A stretch of DNA of 64,000 nucleotides. It comes from Plantactinospora soyae. GTDB taxonomy: Bacteria; Actinomycetota; Actinomycetes; Mycobacteriales; Micromonosporaceae. The stretch lies in contig NZ_JADBEB010000001.1 of assembly GCF_014874095.1 (NCBI RefSeq), forward strand, positions 5,146,001 to 5,210,000, read 5' to 3'. The notes under the pieces were generated by a model, which made no database searches, had not been told where the DNA came from, and worked only from the letters and a program-made list of their open reading frames with translations. The translations under genes and the position numbers were made by a program. This document shows positions 58,448 to 64,000 of the stretch, one piece after another; position 1 is the stretch's first letter; the number at the start of each line of letters is the position of its first letter.

Positions 58448-60859
58448 TCAACCCGCCGGGTCGACCAGCGAACCGTTCAACCGGACGCGTAAGGCGATCG
58501 CTCGGGAGTCGTCGAACCGGGCCAGGCGCGACCGGGCCTCGCGCCGATGGCGGGCTGCCTCCTCCGACCGCCCAGCGTCGACGAGGGCGATGGCGAGGTG
58601 ATCGAGCGTGATGGCCAGCTGCCAGTCGTCGCCCAGTTCGCGATGGACCGCCGCCGCGCGCAGGTGGAACCTGACCGCCTCGCCGGGCTGGCCGAGATCC
58701 CGGTACGCCTCGCCGGTGCCGTCGAGAGCCATCGCCTCGCGGCCGCGGTCGCCGATCGCTCGTTGCCGCGTCGCCGCCTCGTGTAGGGATTCCAGCGCCT
58801 CGGTCGGCCGGCCCAGTGCCCGTAGAACCCGGGCGTACTCCACCAACCAGTGGGCGAGCCAGACCGCGTTGCCGGCCTTCCGGGCGATCAGCAGCGCCGC
58901 CTCGATGGCGGTCAGCGCCTCACTGACCCGCCCCTGCTCCCGCAAAGTCATACTCAGGAAGAACAGCGAGTTCCCCTCCTGGCCACGGTCGCCGATCTCC
59001 CGCTGTACGACGATCGCGCGGTCCAGCAACTCGCCCGCCTCGGTCAGATCGCCGACCTCGTAGTGGGCCTCGGCCAGGTTGCTGTGCAGCAGCGCCGTCC
59101 AGCGTCGCTCGCCGAGCTGCTCGAAGATTCCCAGACTGCCTCGGAAGTGGACGAGAGCGTCGGCGAGTCGGCGGTGCCGCAGGCCGAGCAGCCCAAGAGC
59201 GTTGATGGAGACGGCAATGCCGAACCGGTCTCCGAGTTCGCGCCGGATCTCCAGCGCGGCCCGGTGGTACTCGGCGGACTCCGCCAACTGACGCGCCTGG
59301 AAGTGGGCCTTCCCGAGGCCCTCTCGCATCTCCGCCTCGGCGTACCGGTCGCGGAGCGCGCGGGCGGCTGCCAGACCGAGGCGGCCGGTCGTCAGCCAGC
59401 TGTCGAAGGCGTTCTGGTGCATGAAGACGTTTCGCAGCACGGCGGCGAGCTGCCAGGTGATGTGGTGCAGGTCCGCCGTCGCTGCGGACCGGGTCGAGGC
59501 GACAAGGTTGTCGTGCTCCACCTCGAACCAGGCTGCGGCCTCGGCGTTGCCGGCGAAGGTCAGTGCCGTGATGTCGGTGGGAGGAGTCGTGGGCGGCGTC
59601 CGGCTGAAGGGCAGGACCTTCGCCAGCGCCGAGTCCGCAGTGTGTAGGTACCAGTCGAGTACCCGTCGCAGGGCGGCCTGCGACGCCTCCTCGCTTTCGT
59701 GCTGTCGCACCTGGTCCAAGGCGTAGGCGCGGAGCAGGTCATGTAGTTGATAACGCCCAGGCGCGTGTTGTTCGAGCAGGTGCACTCCGACGAGTACGTC
59801 GAGTAGCTGTCGGACCTCGGGGCCCGACGCGCCGCAGAGTGCCCCTGCCGCCTCCGTGCTGAAGTCTGGTCCGGGGTGTAGCCCCAGCAGCCGGAACAGC
59901 CGGGCTGCCCCGTCCGGCAGTGCGCGGTACGACCAGGCGAAGACCGTACGAACCGCGTCCGCTTCCTCATCGTCCTCGGCAGTCAGGGCGTCCCAGAGCG
60001 CCGACTCGTCCCGCAGATCCCGGATCAACTCCTGAAGCGGCATGAAGGGTCGGCTCGCTGCCCGCTCGGCGGCGATGCGGAGCGCGAGCGGCAGTCGGGC
60101 GCAGAGCCGCGCCAGCTCACCCAGGTCGTCGGGATCGTCGTCGCGGCGGTAGTTCGCCGTGACATTGTGGAGTAGGGCGACGGCGTCATCCTCCGGCAAG
60201 ACACGCAGGGTCAGCCGGCGTCCACCATCGCGGGCCACGAGCCCGGAGAGCCGGCTCCGGCTGGTGACGATTACCAGGCAACTGTCGGTGCCGGGGAGCA
60301 GTGGACGTACCTGCCCGACGGTGGCGGCGTTGTCCAGCACCACCAGCACGCGTCGGTCGGCGATCCGAGAGCGGTACAGGGCAGCCCGGTCCTCGGGATC
60401 CGGCGGGATCGCCGTAGCGGGGACTCCGAGGGCGCGGAGGAAGCGGTCGAGTACCTGTGCCGGCGTCACCGGTGCCCCAGGGTCGTATCCCCGCAGGTTG
60501 ACGTAGAGCTGCCCGTCAGGGAAGCGATCGCGGACGCTGTGCGCCCAGCGCAGGGCGAGTGAGGTCTTTCCTACCCCGGCGGTGCCGGCGATCACGAAGA
60601 GGGTGAGGTCGGGAGCGTTCCCTTGTTCGTCGGTCAGCACCAAGTCGAGGACCGACAATTCGTCGAGCCGGTTCACGAAGCCTCGTACATCGCCGGGAAG
60701 CTGCCGTGGAGGAGGCTCGGATGCTTCCCGCTCCGATCCGTGGAAGTGCACACCGCCGTGGACATCTCGGGCCTGCACCAGATCGGCCGGCCCGGTCAGT
60801 TCGGAACGGTTCACCTGATGGGCGTCCCGCTCGTCGCCGCCCGGCGTCCCGAGGCCCAT
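58448..60859 (-). CDS. NLR-like NB-ARC ATPase with TPR repeats and N-terminal amyloid-type motif
   Basis: 803 residues. A short N-terminal segment (about 17-41) contains LVQARDVHGGVHFHG. The NB-ARC/STAND ATPase has Walker A AGTAGVGKTSLAL near 91-103, Walker B VLVVLDNAATVGQV near 169-182, sensor VTSRSRLSGL and GLPLAL-type ARLPLALRIAAE. Winged-helix and ARC segments follow. From about 480 to 790 there are tetratricopeptide repeats typical of sensor domains. The N-terminal motif shares nine identical residues with the C-terminus of the protein encoded at 61858-62271. It is last of a three-gene operon, starting three bases after the DUF6879 gene. Confidence 0.85.
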   Translation of the reverse strand: MGLGTPGGDERDAHQVNRSELTGPADLVQARDVHGGVHFHGSEREASEPPPRQLPGDVRGFVNRLDELSVLDLVLTDEQGNAPDLTLFVIAGTAGVGKTSLALRWAHSVRDRFPDGQLYVNLRGYDPGAPVTPAQVLDRFLRALGVPATAIPPDPEDRAALYRSRIADRRVLVVLDNAATVGQVRPLLPGTDSCLVIVTSRSRLSGLVARDGGRRLTLRVLPEDDAVALLHNVTANYRRDDDPDDLGELARLCARLPLALRIAAERAASRPFMPLQELIRDLRDESALWDALTAEDDEEADAVRTVFAWSYRALPDGAARLFRLLGLHPGPDFSTEAAGALCGASGPEVRQLLDVLVGVHLLEQHAPGRYQLHDLLRAYALDQVRQHESEEASQAALRRVLDWYLHTADSALAKVLPFSRTPPTTPPTDITALTFAGNAEAAAWFEVEHDNLVASTRSAATADLHHITWQLAAVLRNVFMHQNAFDSWLTTGRLGLAAARALRDRYAEAEMREGLGKAHFQARQLAESAEYHRAALEIRRELGDRFGIAVSINALGLLGLRHRRLADALVHFRGSLGIFEQLGERRWTALLHSNLAEAHYEVGDLTEAGELLDRAIVVQREIGDRGQEGNSLFFLSMTLREQGRVSEALTAIEAALLIARKAGNAVWLAHWLVEYARVLRALGRPTEALESLHEAATRQRAIGDRGREAMALDGTGEAYRDLGQPGEAVRFHLRAAAVHRELGDDWQLAITLDHLAIALVDAGRSEEAARHRREARSRLARFDDSRAIALRVRLNGSLVDPAG

Positions 60860-60862
60860 CCG

Positions 60863-61474
60863 TCACTGCCCGCCGGGTGGCTCCAGGGACGCAACCTCCC
60901 GGTCGAAGAACTCGTCCAAGGGCTCTCCGTCGCGGTAGAGGTCGGCGACGAACCGCTGACACCGAACCACCAGGTCTCGGTCCAGCCACCGCTGAGCCGC
61001 TGTCAACACCCCGTCATCGTCGTAGATCGCCTCGTACATCACGTCGCTGCCGAGCGTGTAGATCTCCGGCAGCGGCCCGCTCGCCTCGTACCCGGAGACC
61101 CGATCTGGGCCGACCACCCGGGTCAGCCCGCCGTACTCATGACGCAGCCGGAGTACGTGCAGTTCCCACTGGAGGTAGGGCGTGAACGGCTTCTCGACCA
61201 CCCGGACCCGGCGAGTGTGGAATCCACGCTCGGCGATCCCGCGGTAGTAGTCCGCGAACTCGGCACGTCGGCCGTCGAGGATCCCGAGCGATTCCGTCCA
61301 CCGCCCGGCGGCGAATGCCTGCCAGCCGTCATCGCCGGGTTCCTTGAACGTCTGCTGCCGTTCCAGCTTCCAGAAACCCGGTGCGGTGATCGCCCAGAAC
61401 CGTTGCTCGAAGTCGGCCCAGTACTCCCCGAGGCTCAGCCGCTCGCCGGGAGCACCGGCAAACAGGTCATGCAT
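60863..61474 (-). CDS. DUF6879 family protein
   Basis: 203 residues. FWKLERQQTFKEPGDDGWQAFAAGRWTESLGILDGRR, RVRVVEKPFTPYLQWELHVLRLRHEYGG and the C-terminal EFFDREVASL match the actinobacterial DUF6879 pattern, an uncharacterised family often encoded beside XRE/DUF397-type regulators. ATG 61474 overlaps the upstream small gene by eight bases. The NLR-like gene starts three bases after its stop, so the three are probably co-translated. Confidence 0.8.
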   Translation of the reverse strand: MHDLFAGAPGERLSLGEYWADFEQRFWAITAPGFWKLERQQTFKEPGDDGWQAFAAGRWTESLGILDGRRAEFADYYRGIAERGFHTRRVRVVEKPFTPYLQWELHVLRLRHEYGGLTRVVGPDRVSGYEASGPLPEIYTLGSDVMYEAIYDDDGVLTAAQRWLDRDLVVRCQRFVADLYRDGEPLDEFFDREVASLEPPGGQ

Positions 61475-61739
61475 CAGGTATGTCCACCTTGGCCGCGATG
61501 ATCGTGGATCGCGGGATGATAACCAGCCGTTCACCAGGATCGACCGAAACCCCGTCGGGAAGCCTGGTCCGGTATGCCTCCGTCAGGTCCTGCCCGATCA
61601 CCGCGACGTCACCGTTGGCCAGCTCCCAGATGTCCGGGCAGCTGCCGTCGCCGGACGTGTTCCCCAACTCGTGCGAGGACTTTCCCCAGCGTCGGGACAG
61701 CTCCGCTGATGGATCCGCCTCCCATCGCCTTTCACCCAT
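61467..61739 (-). CDS. small partner protein of DUF6879
   Basis: 90 residues, including CPDIWELANGDVAVIGQDLT and GERLVIIPRSTIIAAKVDIP. This small protein regularly precedes DUF6879 genes in actinobacteria as far as I recall; no function is known. ATG 61739 has GGAGG five bases upstream. First gene of the operon and divergent from the 137-residue motif protein; the 118-base gap must hold both promoters. Confidence 0.78.
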   Translation of the reverse strand: MGERRWEADPSAELSRRWGKSSHELGNTSGDGSCPDIWELANGDVAVIGQDLTEAYRTRLPDGVSVDPGERLVIIPRSTIIAAKVDIPDA

Positions 61740-61857
61740 TGCGACCTCCGAGGATGTGTCATTGAGTGAGCACCTAACGTAACATTGATGAGCTGACTGC
61801 CCGCGCCGACAGGGCTGTGGTGATGTCCAGGCGGGCCACCCTCCGGAGGTGTTGCGA

Positions 61858-62271
61858 ATGGCAGATCCCGTCACGGTCACCGCAGTCGCAACGCTGGTCT
61901 CCTGGGCGACGACCGAACTCGCCGAGGGCGGTCGGTCCGCCGTGCAGTCGTTGATCTCGTACGTACGGGAGCGGTTCCGGGATCGGCCGGTCGAGCGGGC
62001 GGTGGTCGACGTCGCGTTCCGTGAACAGCCGACTCCGGCCGCCCTGAGCCGACTCGCCGATCTCCTGGGCCAGGAGTCTGGCGCCGACCCGGCCTTCGCG
62101 GAGGAGTTCCGCAGTCGCTGGGTCCGGGCACATGCGGCCGTCACCGTAGAACAGGGCGGCGTGGTCAACTCGGTCTCGGGCGACGTCAGCGGAAACGTGG
62201 TGCAGGCGCGGGACGTACACGGCGGAATCAACCTCGGCGGCCCTCCGACACCAGGGAGCCGTCGTACCTGA
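61858..62271 (+). CDS. small helical protein with C-terminal amyloid-type motif (Bell-like effector candidate)
   Basis: 137 residues. The N-terminal 100 residues are helical (VTVTAVATLVSWATTELAEGG, then an RERFRDRPVERAVVDVAF region). The C-terminal segment from Asn104 (NSVSGDVSGN, then VVQARDVHGGINLGG) is Gly/Val/Asn-rich and beta-prone. Its core VQARDVHGG (115-123) is identical to the N-terminus of the divergent NLR-like protein. This matches the layout of Bell-domain proteins that carry bacterial amyloid signalling sequences and pair with NLRs. ATG 61858 with GGAGGT upstream is used. Confidence 0.75.
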   Translation: MADPVTVTAVATLVSWATTELAEGGRSAVQSLISYVRERFRDRPVERAVVDVAFREQPTPAALSRLADLLGQESGADPAFAEEFRSRWVRAHAAVTVEQGGVVNSVSGDVSGNVVQARDVHGGINLGGPPTPGSRRT

Positions 62272-62319
62272 TTAACCGACGGGCGGCCGGTGACGCTCGA
62301 CGTTGCTATCGTGCCTGCG

Positions 62320-62688
62320 ATGAGCCCAGAGCAACCACGACGTAGCGTAGGGCGACGAGGTTCCAAGTCGGGACAGGACCCCCTCCAGAGGTATCAGCAG
62401 GAGGTCGCGGCACTGCGGGAGAGTTCCCTTCGTCTGTTTCGCAACGCGCTCGCGAACGTCCCGATCTTCTTCGCGGTTGTCTCAGGGTTCCTGATTCTCT
62501 CGGGCGACGTCACGCCTACGACGCTGGTCCCGATGTCGTTGAGTGTTGTCGGCGGGGCCTTCGGCATCGTCACCTATCTGGTGGGCGACCAACCCGCGCT
62601 GGCCCGTCGCCTGCTCGTCGCCGCGGTGGTCTTCGCCGCGATGGGCCTGGCCGGCATGATCCTGGTGAGAGTGGTGATCGAAGCATGA
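62320..62688 (+). CDS. small three-helix membrane protein
   Basis: 122 residues. A basic/amphipathic N-terminus (to about residue 45, including LQRYQQEVAALRESSLRLF) is followed by three hydrophobic helices: NVPIFFAVVSGFLILSG, TLVPMSLSVVGGAFGIVTYLVG and LLVAAVVFAAMGLAGMILVRVV. Family not recognised. TATCGT (62307-62312) seven bases before ATG 62320 suggests its own leaderless transcript. It lies 48 bases after the motif protein, so it could be a membrane-acting partner. Confidence 0.7.
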   Translation: MSPEQPRRSVGRRGSKSGQDPLQRYQQEVAALRESSLRLFRNALANVPIFFAVVSGFLILSGDVTPTTLVPMSLSVVGGAFGIVTYLVGDQPALARRLLVAAVVFAAMGLAGMILVRVVIEA

Positions 62689-62905
62689 CCTGTTTGGATC
62701 ACGTACGCGGGCTCTGGCCACAACAGCAGACGGGACTGACGGCTGTGCTGCATCGCTGACCCGCCTCAGCACGGTGGCTACGCGACGCCTACACCTCGTC
62801 CACCATTGGGTGGAGTTCCTGTCCTGACGTACGTTGCCACGCGGACCACCACCTGATTGTCTTGCCCCGGCTCGAAGGCATGTCCACACGAGACGGGAGA
62901 TCAAT

Positions 62906-64000
62906 ATGGTGGCGGCACGGGAGACGACGCTGCAAGAGTTGTTGGAGGGCTCGAAGCAGTATCAGGTGCCGCTGTACCAGCGTACGTATTCGTGGACCAC
63001 GGAGCAGTTCGAGCGCCTGTGGGAGGACATCCTCAAGATGGTGGAGGACCGGGCTGCCGGAGCGAGCGGAACGCACTTCATCGGCTCCGTTGTACTGGCG
63101 CCCAGCCCCGCGAACGGTCCGGCGGGCGTTCAGGAGTTTCTGGTGGTGGACGGCCAGCAACGGCTCACCACCCTGTCCCTCCTGCTCTGCGCCATCCGCG
63201 ACCACCGCGCCGAACACGAGCACCCCGAGCACCGGGACCGGATCGACCAGCAGTACCTGATCAACAAATGGAAACCGGAGCAGCACCGCTCAAAGCTCGT
63301 ACCCACCCAGGCCGACCGGGCCGCCTACCTGGCCTGCCTGGACGCGACTCCACAGGCGGGCGGTAGCGACCAGGTCGGTGCGGCGTACCGGTTCTTTACC
63401 GCGCAGCTCGCCGCCGCCGACGACCCGGACGACCCCCTCGACATCGAACGCATCGAGGACGCCGTCATCTCGGGACTGGGACTGGTCTCGGTCACCGCGC
63501 AGCCGGGCGACAACGTTTATCGGATCTTCGAGTCTCTCAACAACACCGGGCGGAAACTCACCCAGGCTGATCTGCTGCGCAACTACCTCTTCATGCGGCT
63601 GCCCACCCGAGGCGAGGCCGTCTACCACTCCCTGTGGCTTCCACTCCAGAAGAAGCTGACCTCCAACGAGCTTGAGCTGCTCTTCTGGCTCGACCTGGTG
63701 CAGCGGGACGCCCGGGTCAAGCAGACGGACATCTACTCCGGGCAGCGGGACCGGCTCAACCGGATGCGATCCGAGGAGGAGATCGAGGCGGAGGTGCGGC
63801 GTTTCAGCCGCCTCGGAGCCCTCCTCGGGACCATCCTCCATCCGAGCGAAGAGCAGGACCCCGGCGTACGGCGGCGACTCGAGCGACTGAGCGCCTGGGG
63901 TACGACCACCGTCTACCCGCTCCTGCTGCACCTGCTCGACCGTCGGGAGCAGCAGACGGCGACCTCCGCACAGATCGCCTCGGCGATGCTGTACGTCGAG
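62906..64000 (+). CDS. DUF262 (GmrS-like) protein, 3' end outside the window
   Basis: 365 codons are open to the last base of the window. The N-terminal DUF262 domain is clear: QYQVPLYQRTYSWTTEQFERLWEDI, then VDGQQRLTTLSLLLCAI (ParB/Srx-like DGQQR motif near 79-83) and VYRIFESLNNTGRKLTQADLLRNYLFMR. Family members (GmrS/GmrSD) use this domain for nucleotide-driven cleavage of modified DNA, often with a DUF1524 HNH nuclease at the C-terminus, which would lie beyond the window. ATG 62906 has GGGAG upstream. The 217-base gap before it contains only a short hairpin (TCCACC/GGTGGA, 62799-62814). Confidence 0.88.
   Translation, partial: MVAARETTLQELLEGSKQYQVPLYQRTYSWTTEQFERLWEDILKMVEDRAAGASGTHFIGSVVLAPSPANGPAGVQEFLVVDGQQRLTTLSLLLCAIRDHRAEHEHPEHRDRIDQQYLINKWKPEQHRSKLVPTQADRAAYLACLDATPQAGGSDQVGAAYRFFTAQLAAADDPDDPLDIERIEDAVISGLGLVSVTAQPGDNVYRIFESLNNTGRKLTQADLLRNYLFMRLPTRGEAVYHSLWLPLQKKLTSNELELLFWLDLVQRDARVKQTDIYSGQRDRLNRMRSEEEIEAEVRRFSRLGALLGTILHPSEEQDPGVRRRLERLSAWGTTTVYPLLLHLLDRREQQTATSAQIASAMLYVE

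Noticed and set aside
58862-59647. Plus-strand open frame of about 260 codons within 58850-59647
   Set aside because: Antisense to the TPR part of the NLR-like gene. The minus-strand product has clear TPR and NB-ARC motifs.
42327-64000. Integrative element with integrase and attachment sites
   Set aside because: No integrase, transposase, tRNA or flanking direct repeats were seen. The island may have arrived by homologous recombination, or its edge may lie beyond the window.

Overview
High-G+C actinobacterial chromosome. I infer the family Micromonosporaceae from the syntenic housekeeping genes (mihF-gmk-rpoZ-coaBC-metK-priA, def-fmt-rsmB), the helicase-dead actinobacterial PriA, many GTG starts, and short dispersed repeats (MSER-type start repeats and a GGGGCCC hairpin repeat) that I associate with that family. 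No rRNA, tRNA, integrase, transposase or CRISPR array is visible.

Layout. 1-10.7 kb: a pyrimidine operon, 'pyrR-pyrB-pyrC-carA-carB-pyrD-bioA-pyrF, with bioA sitting inside it. 10.9-21.5 kb: mihF, a guanylate kinase that lacks its lid, rpoZ, coaBC, metK, priA, a P-loop kinase/ParB-like fusion, def, fmt and rsmB. 21.5-25.6 kb: an orphan molybdopterin oxidoreductase subunit, rpe, and a receiver-GGDEF regulator. 25.7-29.5 kb: an FMN riboswitch followed by ribD-ribE-ribBA-ribH. 29.6-42.3 kb: mixed metabolic and regulatory genes (two methyltransferases, a tyrosine phosphatase, an amino-acid ABC transporter, an ECF sigma factor with a GerMN/Gmad2 membrane protein, hisE-hisG, a PucR-type regulator, VOC, GNAT and LtrA).

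42.6-64 kb is accessory and looks like a defence island. It holds a DUF6119/TIGR04141 protein, a DUF4352 lipoprotein, a type I restriction-modification operon (HTH pseudo-methyltransferase, HsdM, HsdS, HsdR and a coupled coiled-coil protein), an XRE regulator with two DUF397 genes (one frameshifted), a small DivIVA cluster, and a SeqA-N-like/RAMA protein preceded by a near-perfect operator. It continues with an NB-ARC/TPR (NLR-like) protein in an operon with a DUF6879 pair, a divergent small protein, a small membrane protein, and a DUF262 (GmrS-like) gene cut by the window end.

The most striking signal is a shared nine-residue core, VQARDVHGG. It lies at the N-terminus of the NLR-like protein (about residues 28-36) and at the C-terminus of the divergently encoded 137-residue protein (about 115-123). 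That is the arrangement expected for a receptor/effector pair that signals through a templated amyloid motif. The SeqA-like/RAMA gene, with two GATC sites in its operator, is a second candidate for an undescribed methylation-reading switch.
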